A stretch of DNA of 64,000 nucleotides from Planococcus beigongshangi (GCF_016820495.1 NZ_JADHDU010000001.1:1-64000); one strand, 5' to 3'. Shown: positions 16,048 to 24,372, counted from the stretch's first letter. The notes: generated by a model not told the origin, from the sequence alone. A program made the numbers and translations.

Positions 16048-16713
16048 ATGGCCATGAAGAAAAAACAGATAGTGGTGATTGGGCTCGGCAGGTTTGGCAG
16101 CAGTGTATGCAGGGAATTATACAAACTCGGCCATGAAGTGATGGCAATTGATAAGGATGCAGAAAATGTTGAGCCCCTTATTGGATATTCTTCGCAAGCA
16201 TCGGTTGCAGACGCTACAGATAAAACGCAGCTGAATAATCTTGGTGTCAGAAATTTTGATCAGGCCATTGTCGCTATTGGAGATGACCTGCAGGCGAGTG
16301 TGCTGTGCACACTGATGCTGAAGGAGATCGGACTGTCGAGCGTGTGGGTGAAGGCGCGGGATCTGCAACATAAGAAAATACTGGAGAAAGTCGGAGCCGA
16401 CCGTGTCATCCAGCCGGAATATGAAATGGGCATCCGGGTGGCGCACCATATCGATTCAGAAAACATCGTCGATTATATCGATCTTTCAAAAGACTACAGT
16501 ATCGTCGAAATGGCGGCGACTGAAAAAATTGCAGGCAAATCGTTGATTCAGCTGGAGATCCGCGTCAAATTCAATTGTATTATTTTGGCGCTGAAAAGAG
16601 GGGAAGATGTCAATATCGCCCCGCATGCGGATGATGTCGTCAATGAGGGGGATGTTCTCGTCGTGATGGGCCACCGCAATGATTTGAAGAGGCTTGAGGA
16701 AAAACGGCTGTAA
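16048..16713 (+). CDS. ktrA: Potassium uptake regulatory subunit KtrA (RCK)
   Basis: This 221-residue cytosolic RCK protein gates a Ktr K+ channel. The RCK_N domain starts with the nucleotide-binding motif VIGLGRFGSSV and continues to about residue 140. An RCK_C domain follows, ending VVMGHRNDLKRLEEKRL, the form seen in KtrA more than KtrC. Start choice lies between ATG 16048 and the next codons (MAMKKK); GGGGATGG precedes it. The membrane partner KtrB is not in the window. It follows topB closely and is followed by a small HMA-like gene. Confidence 0.9.
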   Translation: MAMKKKQIVVIGLGRFGSSVCRELYKLGHEVMAIDKDAENVEPLIGYSSQASVADATDKTQLNNLGVRNFDQAIVAIGDDLQASVLCTLMLKEIGLSSVWVKARDLQHKKILEKVGADRVIQPEYEMGIRVAHHIDSENIVDYIDLSKDYSIVEMAATEKIAGKSLIQLEIRVKFNCIILALKRGEDVNIAPHADDVVNEGDVLVVMGHRNDLKRLEEKRL

Positions 16714-16741
16714 TATCACCCAATACCGAAAGGATGATTTG

Positions 16742-16948
16742 ATGGAAACGATGACCATTTTTGTAAAAGGCGCAACGGAAGAAAAACCGGTCCAGTCACT
16801 GGAAGACCTGTTGGCGGAAGTTCCAGAAATTGAACGGGCGCTGGTGGATGTGGAAAATGGGGAAGTCAAAATCAATTTTGATGAAAATCAAATTTCCGAA
16901 GAGCAGATCATCAAAAGGATTCAAGTCGAAGGTTTTCATATTCTTTAG
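16742..16948 (+). CDS. Small HMA-like protein lacking the metal-binding cysteines
   Basis: This 68-residue protein has the beta-alpha-beta layout of a heavy-metal-associated domain (LLAEVPEIERALVDVENGEV, then a strand with KINFDENQI, then EEQIIKRIQVEGF). The CxxC that binds metal in CopZ is absent, so it is unlikely to be a copper chaperone. The ATG at 16742 follows AAAGGATG. It sits 28 bases after ktrA and may be co-transcribed. Function unknown. Confidence 0.65.
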   Translation: METMTIFVKGATEEKPVQSLEDLLAEVPEIERALVDVENGEVKINFDENQISEEQIIKRIQVEGFHIL

Positions 16949-17108
16949 AGCGTTTACCGCTTTACGGGAACATCCGGCTTTAGTAGAATGAAGCTGAGTG
17001 GGAAACAACTGGTATTCCCATTAACATCCGATTTTGAAAGCAATGAGTTTTTTTGAATTCAACTACAAATCATTGGTCAAATGTTGCAGACGATAGTGCT
17101 GGATACAG

Positions 17109-17150
17109 AGCCGAAAAGAACCCATGTGATGGGGGCTTTTCGGCTTTTTC
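17109..17150 (+). terminator. Terminator downstream of the ktrA/HMA-like genes
   Basis: AGCCGAAAAG and CTTTTCGGCT form a 10-bp stem with a GGG-containing loop, followed by TTTTC. It lies about 160 bases past the HMA-like gene. Confidence 0.8.
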
Positions 17151-17170
17151 TATTTTGGGAGAAGAAGGGG

Positions 17171-17371
17171 ATGCTGGACATTACGTATTTTGTGGATCAT
17201 AAAAACAAAAAGATACATTCTCAGAGATATGCCGGCGATAAATGCGGATTCCTGGATACACCTGTTAAAGAACGGGAATTCACCGACTCGGAAGAATACA
17301 TTATCAAACTGGAAAGTGAAAAGGGTTTTTACTTCTGTTCCTATTGCAAAGGTGCATCTCTTTCTCTCTGA
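17171..17371 (+). CDS. Hypothetical small protein with a C-terminal CxxC
   Basis: The 66-residue reading from ATG 17171 follows GAAGGGG and starts after a terminator hairpin; a longer frame to 17081 would run through that hairpin and is rejected. The protein is hydrophilic, with a conserved-looking C-terminal FYFCSYCKG that could bind zinc. I do not recognise the family. Confidence 0.5.
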   Translation: MLDITYFVDHKNKKIHSQRYAGDKCGFLDTPVKEREFTDSEEYIIKLESEKGFYFCSYCKGASLSL

Positions 17372-17403
17372 ATGGTAATAATAGGGCATTTTTGTGTTTA
17401 TTT

Positions 17404-17429
17404 GTTTGACCATTACATTTACAGGGTAT
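17404..17429 (+). promoter_or_regulatory. SigB-like promoter of the DUF2243 gene
   Basis: GTTTGA, 14 bases, GGGTAT: close to the SigB consensus GTTTAA-N13/14-GGGTAT. It lies 46 bases before the start codon. Confidence 0.6.
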
Positions 17430-17474
17430 TTTATCCTATAATCATGCACATTGCGATTTTTGGAGGAGGATGGA

Positions 17475-17969
17475 ATGGGGCCAAGTTCAGATAAGACGAT
17501 TGCTCATGGAAACTTGAAAAATCGTGCAGTGTTTGCTGCACGTAATTTTTGGTCAGGCCTGCTGTTTGGACTTGGGTTTATGTCTTTTGCAACCGTAACC
17601 GCCTTTCATCAATTATTGGAATGGCATCATTTCTACGATCTTTCCGATAAAGAAACGGGCATCTTTTCAGATGGAATTCTGAATATGCTTGCCTGGACTT
17701 GTGCGATAGCCGGTCTGGCACTCCTCATCAGCCTCCAAAAGCGGAAAGCGCTGTGGCCCAGAAGATGGACAGGGGCAGCTATGATGGGCGCCGGGATCTA
17801 TCTTCTATTTGATGGCATTGTGATCCATAAACTTTTAAAGATGCACCAAATCCGCCAAGTCGATGATCTGCTGCCCTATGATATAACCTGGCTTGCAGGC
17901 GGAACTGCGTTTCTCTTGACCGGGCTGTTCCTCGTTGTTCAGACAAGCAAAGAGAACCACCGTAAATAA
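17475..17969 (+). CDS. DUF2243 integral membrane protein
   Basis: This 164-residue protein has four predicted membrane helices (about 22-42, 62-85, 98-118 and 135-155). It carries the two signature segments of DUF2243, FHQLLEWHHFYD and IHKLLKMHQIR, whose His residues could hold a cofactor or metal. The start is placed at ATG 17475 after GGAGGAGG. Function is unknown. It has its own SigB-like promoter and a strong terminator, so it is probably a single stress-induced gene. Confidence 0.82.
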   Translation: MGPSSDKTIAHGNLKNRAVFAARNFWSGLLFGLGFMSFATVTAFHQLLEWHHFYDLSDKETGIFSDGILNMLAWTCAIAGLALLISLQKRKALWPRRWTGAAMMGAGIYLLFDGIVIHKLLKMHQIRQVDDLLPYDITWLAGGTAFLLTGLFLVVQTSKENHRK

Positions 17970-17992
17970 TAGAGTCCATCCACAAGTTTTTA

Positions 17993-18042
17993 AAAGCTGC
18001 GCTCCGGTTCCTTTGATTAGGTACGGAGGCAGCTTTTTTTGG
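17993..18042. terminator. Terminator between DUF2243 and pcm genes
   Basis: AAAAGCTGC-CTCCG pairs with CGGAG-CAGCTTTTTTT around a long loop; A and T runs suit both convergent genes. Confidence 0.85.
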
Positions 18043-18054
18043 TTTCCTTGTCGC

Positions 18055-18082
18055 AGGAGTTAAACGGCCGTTGTCGCTTTTC
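18055..18082 (-). repeat. Fragment of the GAAAAGCG dispersed repeat
   Basis: GGAGTTAAACGG-CCGTTGTCGCTTTTC matches the end of the repeat family seen at 47271, 52998, 59647 and 61545. It abuts the pcm stop codon. Confidence 0.45.
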
Positions 18083-18673
18083 CTATTCATATTTCCCCTT
18101 CAACGGCACAAAGCGCACCTGGTTCAAAATGGTGGAATGGAGATTGCCTTCCGCATCTTTTTCGATCAGCCGCAGTTCCTGGCTCCAGGAAGCTCCAACC
18201 GGGAGAATCATTTTTCCGCCGGCAGCCATCTGAGCGATGAGTTCCTCCGGGATTTCAGAAGCGGCTGCGGTGACCATGATCCGGTCATACGGGGCATGCT
18301 CAGCCCATCCTGCACTGCCGTCCGCAAGCTTGAAGGAAATATTCCCGAATCCCATTTCATCCAATCTTTCCTTCGCACGCTTATGCAGCGCTTCAATGCG
18401 CTCGACTGTATAAACCTGTCCGCCGAATTCGGCCAATAACGCTGTTTGAAATCCGGAACCTGTTCCGATTTCCAATATTTTCGAATCCTTTTCGACATCC
18501 AGTGCCAACGTCATCTCAAGCACAAGCGAAGGCTGGGAAATGGTCTGCTCATGTCCGATCGGCACCGCTTCGTCAAAAGCAGCCATGTGTTTATAACGAT
18601 CCATGAAAAAACTTCTGTCCATCTTGCGGAAATAGTCCTTGATCAACTGTCCCTTCTGTTTCAAAATCGCCAC
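18083..18673 (-). CDS. pcm: Protein-L-isoaspartate O-methyltransferase
   Basis: This 196-residue SAM-dependent methyltransferase starts the repair of isoaspartyl residues in aged proteins. SAM motif I is ILEIGTGSGFQTALL (about residues 66-80), with VERIEALHKRA and YDRIMVTAAA as later motifs. HEQTISQPSLV matches the PCMT substrate-binding segment. It is somewhat shorter than E. coli Pcm (208). ATG at 18673. It is divergent from msrA, another protein-repair enzyme. Confidence 0.9.
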   Translation of the reverse strand: MAILKQKGQLIKDYFRKMDRSFFMDRYKHMAAFDEAVPIGHEQTISQPSLVLEMTLALDVEKDSKILEIGTGSGFQTALLAEFGGQVYTVERIEALHKRAKERLDEMGFGNISFKLADGSAGWAEHAPYDRIMVTAAASEIPEELIAQMAAGGKMILPVGASWSQELRLIEKDAEGNLHSTILNQVRFVPLKGKYE

Positions 18674-18836
18674 CCGCTTTCTTTTGATTGGCAGTGAATT
18701 TTCCGATGAAAGATCTTTATCTTCATTATAGGAAGAACTGTTTGGGCTGTCCTCTATTCACTCTTTCACGGACTCTCTGAAAAAAATGGCATAAACCGCG
18801 CCAGATGGGGAATAAAACAGATAAGGAGTGGTGAAG

Positions 18837-19517
18837 ATGTTTCAGGGTTATCAAACTGTCGAAGAAGTGATCAATAATTTCAATCCGAAAGCGGAAACAG
18901 TGGAAACGGCCACTTTCGGCATGGGCTGTTTCTGGGGGCCGGAATCGATGTTCGGAAGTATTCCCGGCGTTTTAAGGACGAGAGTCGGATTTGCAGGAGG
19001 CACGTCCCCTAAACCGACATACCGTCATATGGGCGACCATACGGAGGCAGTCGAGATTGATTTTGATCCGGCCGTCATCCTTTACGAAGAATTGCTGCGG
19101 ACGTTTTGGCAAAACCATTATCCGAATCGCGGCAACTATAAAGGGCGCCAGTATATATCCCTCATTCGTTACCGGGGGCAGGAGCAGCGGGCGGCCATTA
19201 ATAAGGTGAAGAAAGAGATGGAGAAAGGCCTGGGAGAGGCCATTGAGACGGACATCGCAGCGTTTGAGGATTTCACATTGGCAGATGCCAGGCATCAGAA
19301 ATATTATTTGAAGCGCTATCCGCATACTCTGGAACAGCTGCAGGACCTCCTGCCAAAACCGGAGCATCTCGTCGATTCCACATTTGCTGCGAGGCTGAAC
19401 GGTTTTGTCAAAGGCTACGGAAAATTGCGGCTGCTGAAAGACGAAATCGCTGCCTGGGATATTGCGGAAGAGAATAAAGAAATTCTGCTGACAAAACTCG
19501 CATCGATCAAATGGTGA
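18837..19517 (+). CDS. msrA: Peptide-methionine (S)-S-oxide reductase
   Basis: This 226-residue enzyme reduces methionine-S-sulfoxide in proteins. The catalytic cysteine is C31 in FGMGCFWGPE. RVGFAGG, HMGDHTEAVEI and HYPNRGNYKGRQY are the remaining family motifs. There are extra C-terminal residues (about 50) compared with the ~177-residue B. subtilis enzyme, similar to longer MsrA forms; I see no fused MsrB domain. The ATG at 18837 is preferred over a GTG three codons upstream because AAGGAG is 8 bases before it. Confidence 0.92.
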   Translation: MFQGYQTVEEVINNFNPKAETVETATFGMGCFWGPESMFGSIPGVLRTRVGFAGGTSPKPTYRHMGDHTEAVEIDFDPAVILYEELLRTFWQNHYPNRGNYKGRQYISLIRYRGQEQRAAINKVKKEMEKGLGEAIETDIAAFEDFTLADARHQKYYLKRYPHTLEQLQDLLPKPEHLVDSTFAARLNGFVKGYGKLRLLKDEIAAWDIAEENKEILLTKLASIKW

Positions 19518-19524
19518 TAAACCC

Positions 19525-19560
19525 AAAAGTCCGCCGGCAAACCCGGACGGACTTTTTTTT
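19525..19560 (+). terminator. Terminator after msrA
   Basis: AAAGTCCG pairs with CGGACTTT, followed by a long T run. Confidence 0.85.
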
Positions 19561-19671
19561 GTCATCATTTGTTCAGAAGCTCAAATTGCGGCCATCTAAC
19601 TTCCGCAAATCCGATATACTGGTAGTAAGAAAGAGATACAGAAAAAAGAAAAACCAAAAGGGGGATTTGTA

Positions 19672-19866
19672 ATGGAGACTTCCAGATTGATCATGCTGTT
19701 ATTGCCGATTTTATTCATCCAATTGGGATTGATGATTTTTGCAATGATAGACTTGATAAAAGCGAAGCACACCAATGGGCCAAAATGGATGTGGGGCGCA
19801 GTCATCATTTTTGTGAATATCATCGGCCCGATTCTATACTTTGTCATCGGGAGGCGGAATTATTGA
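19672..19866 (+). CDS. yxlE: YxlE-like small membrane protein (PLDc_N domain)
   Basis: This 64-residue protein has two membrane helices (about 6-28 and 40-60) and the WMWGAVIIFVNIIGPILYF core of the PLDc_N domain. In B. subtilis, YxlE is a negative regulator of sigma-Y and sits next to yxlF and yxlG. The same order (yxlE, ATPase, permease) is seen here, but no sigY, yxlC or yxlD gene is present, so its role here may be tied to the ABC transporter alone. ATG follows an AAAGGGGG ribosome binding site. The stop overlaps the start of the next gene. Confidence 0.78.
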   Translation: METSRLIMLLLPILFIQLGLMIFAMIDLIKAKHTNGPKWMWGAVIIFVNIIGPILYFVIGRRNY

Positions 19867-20744
19867 GCTTATTAAGTGTAAAAGAATTAACGAAATCCTA
19901 TGATGGCACATTGGCGGTCGACCATGTTTCCTTTTCCCTTCAAGAAGGGACGGCTACGGCCTTGATCGGGCCGAACGGATCCGGTAAAACGACGACGTTG
20001 TCGATGATCGCGGGACTGCTGAAGGAAACGGAAGGGTCGATCAGCAGGGATTTTCAGTCAGGCGTCGGTTTTCTGCCGCAATATCCGCAATTTTTTCCGT
20101 GGATGACTGCTTTGGAATTTACAGAAATGGCTGCGCAGATCAGTGGGGTCGACAATAAGAAGGCGCGGAAGCAATCCATCAAAACGCTTGAATTTGTAGG
20201 ATTGTCAGCTGCCATGAATAAGAAGGCGGGCACATTTTCCGGCGGTATGAAACAGCGGCTCGGACTGGCGCAGGCCATTGTGCACCAGCCCAAGTTATTA
20301 TTACTGGATGAACCGGTTTCTGCACTGGATCCCACAGGCAGACGGGAAATCATGAACCTGCTGAAATCTTTGCAGCAGGATACGACAATACTGTACTCGA
20401 CCCATATATTGAATGATGCAGAAGAAATGACAGACCAATTATTATTTCTGAAACAAGGCAAACTGGTCGAATACGGCTCACTTCCGGAAGTCAAAAGCCG
20501 TCATGCGGAACCGCGGATCAAACTGCGTTTCGATACGGAAGAGGCTGCGGCAATATTTGAAAAGCGCCAGCTGTGGCAAATGGATAGAGACAGGAACATC
20601 ATCCAGATCCCGTTTACGGACGCGGGTCCGACCATGCAGCAGGTGCTGGCTGTCCTGGCAGATAATGATACCGGAATCGCTGGGGTTGAAAAGCAAAATG
20701 CTTCATTGGAAGAAATTTTCCTGAAGGTGGCGGGCGAACGATGA
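19863..20744 (+). CDS. yxlF: ABC transporter ATP-binding protein, YxlF-like
   Basis: This 293-residue nucleotide-binding subunit has Walker A GPNGSGKTTT at about residues 36-45, signature FSGGMKQRLGLAQ, Walker B LLLLDEPVSALD and an H-loop in YSTHILND. A ~70-residue C-terminal regulatory segment follows. The TTG at 19863 is chosen because it overlaps the yxlE stop (TTGA) and follows GGGAGG; the upstream open frame merely reads yxlE out of frame. It overlaps the permease gene by four bases (ATGA), so both are translationally coupled. Confidence 0.88.
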   Translation: MSLLSVKELTKSYDGTLAVDHVSFSLQEGTATALIGPNGSGKTTTLSMIAGLLKETEGSISRDFQSGVGFLPQYPQFFPWMTALEFTEMAAQISGVDNKKARKQSIKTLEFVGLSAAMNKKAGTFSGGMKQRLGLAQAIVHQPKLLLLDEPVSALDPTGRREIMNLLKSLQQDTTILYSTHILNDAEEMTDQLLFLKQGKLVEYGSLPEVKSRHAEPRIKLRFDTEEAAAIFEKRQLWQMDRDRNIIQIPFTDAGPTMQQVLAVLADNDTGIAGVEKQNASLEEIFLKVAGER

Positions 20745-21526
20745 ATCAATTCGGGATATTGATGAAAAAAGAATGGCGCGAAAATCTGAGGAATTATAAA
20801 TTATTCTGGATACCGGCAGTTTTTATCCTGTTTGGCATCATGGAACCGGTCAGTAATTATTTTCTGCCGCAGATCCTTGATTCAATGGGGAATCTTCCGG
20901 AAGGTACGGTGCTGGAATTTCCGGTGCCTGAACCGGAGCAGATCCTGTCTGCAGTTATCGGGCAATATCAGCTGATCGGATTGCTGATCCTGACGTTGGC
21001 CTATATGGGGACCATCGCCGGAGAGCGGCGGAATGGAACTGCGACGCTTCTATATGCACGTCCATTATCATTCCGCGCGTATTTCCTGAGTAAATGGGCC
21101 ATGGCATCAATTATTGCCCTGCTCAGTGTATGGCTGGGATTGCTGGCTGGCTATTATTATACATATCTGCTTTTCGTCAGCATAGATTTATTGAATTTCG
21201 TTCAGTTCATTGCAACATACAGCCTTTGGATAATCGTGGTGGTTTCGGTCGTTCTGGCTGCCAGCGCTGTTTCGCCGAATGCCGGAGCAGCTGCAGCGGC
21301 GTCGCTTGCAGTGCTTTTCGTCAGCCAGATTGTCGATGGGCTGCTGGGTACATATTGGACGGTCTCCCCGTTGAAATTGCCGGCTTATGCTGCTGCCTGG
21401 TTCGGCGGCGGACCTGTTGCCTCGGACTTTTGGTGGTCGGCAGGGATATCGGTTCTATTGATCATCGGGCTGGTGGCACTGGGGATTTACTTTTCTGCGA
21501 AAAAGGCGGCGTCAACGAAAGTCTGA
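20741..21526 (+). CDS. yxlG: ABC transporter permease, YxlG-like
   Basis: This 261-residue membrane subunit has about six helices (near 20-40, 75-95, 115-140, 150-175, 180-200 and 225-250) and the ABC-2 style cytosolic segment GERRNGTATLLYARPLS after the second helix. It pairs with the ATPase encoded just upstream. Substrate is unknown; in B. subtilis the yxlFG pair is part of the sigY operon. No other permease gene is near, so a homodimer is likely. Confidence 0.85.
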   Translation: MNQFGILMKKEWRENLRNYKLFWIPAVFILFGIMEPVSNYFLPQILDSMGNLPEGTVLEFPVPEPEQILSAVIGQYQLIGLLILTLAYMGTIAGERRNGTATLLYARPLSFRAYFLSKWAMASIIALLSVWLGLLAGYYYTYLLFVSIDLLNFVQFIATYSLWIIVVVSVVLAASAVSPNAGAAAAASLAVLFVSQIVDGLLGTYWTVSPLKLPAYAAAWFGGGPVASDFWWSAGISVLLIIGLVALGIYFSAKKAASTKV

Positions 21527-21571
21527 TCCAAGTTCCGGTAAGTCCTGAAATGAAAAAGGAGAGATGAGCAA

Positions 21572-21976
21572 ATGATCCATCATATCGAATTGAATGTATC
21601 GGACCTGAACGTTTCCAGACAGTTCTACGATCAATTATTTCCACTGCTCGGCTACAGATTGTTTCAGGACTGGTCGGAAGGTTTCAGTTACAGAAAAGAA
21701 AAACAATATCTTGTTTTTGTCCAGACTGTGCCCGAATTTCTCGAAGCCGGCTATCACAGGAAAGCTGTGGGTTTGAACCACCTGGCGTTCCACGCATCAT
21801 CGACCGCCGAAGTGGACATGATTACACAGCAGATGCGACAATCGAATGTGAAGATACTTTATGAAGATCGCCATCCTTATGCCGGAGGCGAAGAAACATA
21901 TGCTGTTTTCATGGAAGATCCTGATCGGTTAAAAATCGAGATTGCAGTATCTGAAGGTGGTGGATACAATGGATAG
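21572..21976 (+). CDS. VOC-family (glyoxalase-like) protein
   Basis: This 134-residue protein has a vicinal-oxygen-chelate fold: MIHHIELNVSDLNVSRQFYD at the start and VGLNHLAFHASS, YAVFMEDPDRLKIEI later, giving likely metal ligands H4, H68 or so and a late Glu. Substrate unknown; VOC proteins include glyoxalases, dioxygenases and drug-binding proteins. ATG follows AAAGGAGAGATG. It overlaps the CBS-domain gene by eight bases. Confidence 0.82.
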   Translation: MIHHIELNVSDLNVSRQFYDQLFPLLGYRLFQDWSEGFSYRKEKQYLVFVQTVPEFLEAGYHRKAVGLNHLAFHASSTAEVDMITQQMRQSNVKILYEDRHPYAGGEETYAVFMEDPDRLKIEIAVSEGGGYNG

Positions 21977-22673
21977 GCAAAATTCAGAGCGTTTTTTATC
22001 GGCATTCAATAAAATTGAAAAAAAAATGAAAAGCCTCATCGACCGGAAAGATCATGTCAGCTTTTTTAAGGCCATCGATCTGTCGAAAAAAGAACACGCC
22101 ACTATCCGGAAGTTTGAAGACGAACTCCGTGAATTCGGAGATCTCCGCAATGCGATTGTCCATCATCGTACGGAAACGGAATACGTCATTGCTGAACCGC
22201 ATCCGGAAATTGTGGAATTGATCGAGCAGATAGAGAAACTTTTATCCACACCTGTTACTGTAGGGACTTTATTCGCACGGGAAGTACATACGGTTCGTTT
22301 GGAAGATACATTGAAAGAAGTATTACGTATGGTGAGGGACAGGAATTTCAAGCACATCCCGATCTATGACGGGGCAGAATTTTCAGGTCTCCTTACAGCG
22401 AATGGTATAATGAGATGGCTGGCGTCCACAGCTGAAGATGATCATATTTCCCGGGAAATAACAACGATGCGAGATATCATGGAATATGAGAAAAACGGGA
22501 ACACATACCGTTTTATAGCGTCAAATACACCTGTATATGAAGCGGAGGAGATTTTCAGGGATTCGGTGGCATCCGGCCGTAAGCTGGAAGCATTGCTCAT
22601 TACGCGGACCGGCAGGAAAGACGAAAATTTAACAGGGATTATTACACCGATAGATTTGATCCGAATAGAATAG
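21969..22673 (+). CDS. HEPN-like/CBS-pair protein
   Basis: The protein (234 residues from ATG 21969) has an N-terminal helical region of about 85 residues containing RNAIVHH, an Rx4-6H pattern typical of HEPN-fold proteins. Two CBS domains follow (about 95-150 and 165-230: HIPIYDGAEFSGLLTANGI, EALLITRTGRKDENLTGII). CBS pairs bind adenine nucleotides and act as energy or signal sensors. HEPN domains are often RNases but can be inactive binding modules. The start overlaps the VOC stop. The function is unknown; a nucleotide-gated HEPN protein is the most specific reading. Confidence 0.65.
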   Translation: MDRQNSERFLSAFNKIEKKMKSLIDRKDHVSFFKAIDLSKKEHATIRKFEDELREFGDLRNAIVHHRTETEYVIAEPHPEIVELIEQIEKLLSTPVTVGTLFAREVHTVRLEDTLKEVLRMVRDRNFKHIPIYDGAEFSGLLTANGIMRWLASTAEDDHISREITTMRDIMEYEKNGNTYRFIASNTPVYEAEEIFRDSVASGRKLEALLITRTGRKDENLTGIITPIDLIRIE

Positions 22674-22680
22674 TAGGTTG

Positions 22681-23511
22681 ATGAAGATGAAAAAATTGTT
22701 AGGTCTTGCCCTATTTGCAGCGGTGGTCTGGATTTTTATATGGGGAAGCAATAATTGGATCCAAACAACTGAATATACCGTTTCCTCTGAAGAACTGCCA
22801 GCTGCTTTTGACGGCAAGAAAATCATGCAGGTATCCGATCTGCACAATGCGACATTTGGCGATCGGCAGAAGCCGCTGATTGAAAAGGTGCAGAAAGAAC
22901 AGCCGGACGTCATATTCATCACGGGGGATTTGATAGACAGCAATCGATACGACCTTGAACCTGCTTTGACACTGGTCGACGCGCTGGTTGAAATTGCCGA
23001 TGTTTATTTCGTTACAGGCAATCATGAAATTTCGATAAACCGATTGGATGAAATCAGGCAGGCACTTACCGATCGAGGGGTCATTTATCTGGAAAACGAA
23101 GCTGTGGACTGGACAATGGAAGGAGAAACGGTGCAGATTGCGGGTATCCATGATCCTTTGATGAGCAATTACAGGGGAGAAGAAGAATACACGAGAGGCG
23201 CTATAGCGGAGAGTGCGCTGTCGGATGACTTTACTTTGCTCCTTGCCCATCGGCCGGAGCAATTCGATGTCTATGTGGAAAATGGAATCGATGTCGTTTT
23301 CTCTGGGCATGCCCATGGGGGACAGGTCCGTATTCCGGGAATCGGTGGGGTTTTTGCGCCGGGCCAAGGATGGTTCCCTGAAATGACGAAAGGTGTTTTC
23401 AAAGAAGAAAATACACAGCTTGTCGTCAGCCGAGGTCTTGGAAACAGCGGATTCCCGCTGAGGATTCTGAATCGGCCGGAAATTGTATCGGTGACGTTAG
23501 TGAAGGAATAA
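22681..23511 (+). CDS. Membrane-anchored metallophosphoesterase (YkuE/YaeI-like)
   Basis: This roughly 276-residue protein has an N-terminal membrane anchor (about 4-22), then the calcineurin-like fold motifs VSDLHN, FITGDLID, FVTGNHE and FSGHAHGGQVRIP, which supply the two-metal site. YkuE-like enzymes act at the cell surface; YaeI hydrolyses UDP-diacylglucosamine-type lipids, so a lipid or wall precursor is a possible substrate. Start codon is uncertain among ATG 22681 and 22687. It follows the CBS-domain gene with 7 bases between and may be co-transcribed. Confidence 0.85.
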   Translation: MKMKKLLGLALFAAVVWIFIWGSNNWIQTTEYTVSSEELPAAFDGKKIMQVSDLHNATFGDRQKPLIEKVQKEQPDVIFITGDLIDSNRYDLEPALTLVDALVEIADVYFVTGNHEISINRLDEIRQALTDRGVIYLENEAVDWTMEGETVQIAGIHDPLMSNYRGEEEYTRGAIAESALSDDFTLLLAHRPEQFDVYVENGIDVVFSGHAHGGQVRIPGIGGVFAPGQGWFPEMTKGVFKEENTQLVVSRGLGNSGFPLRILNRPEIVSVTLVKE

Positions 23512-23536
23512 AAAATTTTTTCATGGGGGGAACGGT

Positions 23537-24019
23537 GTGATCAACAAAAATGAAATTTCCCTGAGTTTATATAACCCGAAAATTTCAGTGCAATATGAAT
23601 TGCCAAGGGAACAGCTGGAATTTTCAGGATTGCCGCAAGACATCATTAAACGTGATCGGGAAAATCCGCTGAAGCATTTCGTCATCATTAATGTGCGCAA
23701 TGAAGTCGCCGGTTTCCTGGAGCTCGATGAGTCGGATGATCGGGAGAGGTATTCCAATAATCCGGCTGCCCTTCTGCTCAGAGGGTTTTCAGTAAATCCG
23801 AAATACCAGGGCCGGGGAATTGCGACCGGCTCCATTTATGCCCTGCAGGATTTTATCCGACGCGAATTCCCGGATTTTGATGAAGTCGTCCTCGGGGTGA
23901 ATGCAAGGAATAAACCGGCAAAGCGGCTGTTTGAAAAAGTTGGATTTGAAGATACAGGCAGACGATTCATGCGCACTAGCGGTGAACAGATCGTCATGTG
24001 CATGAGAATAGAAAAATAG
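23537..24019 (+). CDS. GNAT-family N-acetyltransferase
   Basis: This 160-residue acetyltransferase has motif A (LLRGFSVNPKYQGRGIATGS, acetyl-CoA pyrophosphate loop QGRGIA) and the ARNKPAKRLFEKVGFEDTGR motif B. Substrate unknown. GTG start at 23537 follows GGGGGGAAC. It is probably the last gene of the run starting at the VOC gene, closed by a strong terminator. Confidence 0.85.
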   Translation: MINKNEISLSLYNPKISVQYELPREQLEFSGLPQDIIKRDRENPLKHFVIINVRNEVAGFLELDESDDRERYSNNPAALLLRGFSVNPKYQGRGIATGSIYALQDFIRREFPDFDEVVLGVNARNKPAKRLFEKVGFEDTGRRFMRTSGEQIVMCMRIEK

Positions 24020-24050
24020 CACGGGGCGACAGTGCCCTGTGCTATTTTTT
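24014..24050. terminator. Bidirectional terminator between GNAT and CHY genes
   Basis: AAATAGCACGGGGC pairs with GCCCTGTGCTATTT, with A and T runs on the two sides. Confidence 0.9.
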
Positions 24051-24372
24051 ATGCGAAATAAAGGTGTTTGTGAATGCTGCAGCCGGGGTTGAAAGCAGCT
24101 GAGCAATTGGGGCATGAGGATTTGCAGCTCAAATACTCTTCTACAGTAAGTTCGTAGCCGCATGACCCGCAGAGCACAGCTTTCTGATTAAAAGATGCTG
24201 TCGGCCAAACCTGATGGTTGCCGCAGCCGGCAGCCTGGTGACATTCGAAACATGGGAAATATTCTCCGCAGCAATAAAATTTGATGGCAATCCGGTCGAT
24301 TTCCGAATGGTAATGGCGGCAGCGCGTTTCTGGATCCACTTCGATGCCTTTGACATTTACGGTATGCCCCAT
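24049..24372 (-). CDS. CHY zinc-finger protein
   Basis: This 107-residue protein has the CHY-finger pattern: CRHYHSEIDRIAIKFYCCGEYFPCFECH, then CGNHQVW, CGSCGYELTVEEYL and SCPNCSAAFNPGC. The cysteines and histidines make three zinc sites. Bacterial CHY-finger proteins are small and uncharacterised; E. coli-type family members have no known catalysis. ATG at 24372 with GAGGAGGAG upstream. It faces the GNAT gene. Confidence 0.85.
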   Translation of the reverse strand: MGHTVNVKGIEVDPETRCRHYHSEIDRIAIKFYCCGEYFPCFECHQAAGCGNHQVWPTASFNQKAVLCGSCGYELTVEEYLSCKSSCPNCSAAFNPGCSIHKHLYFA

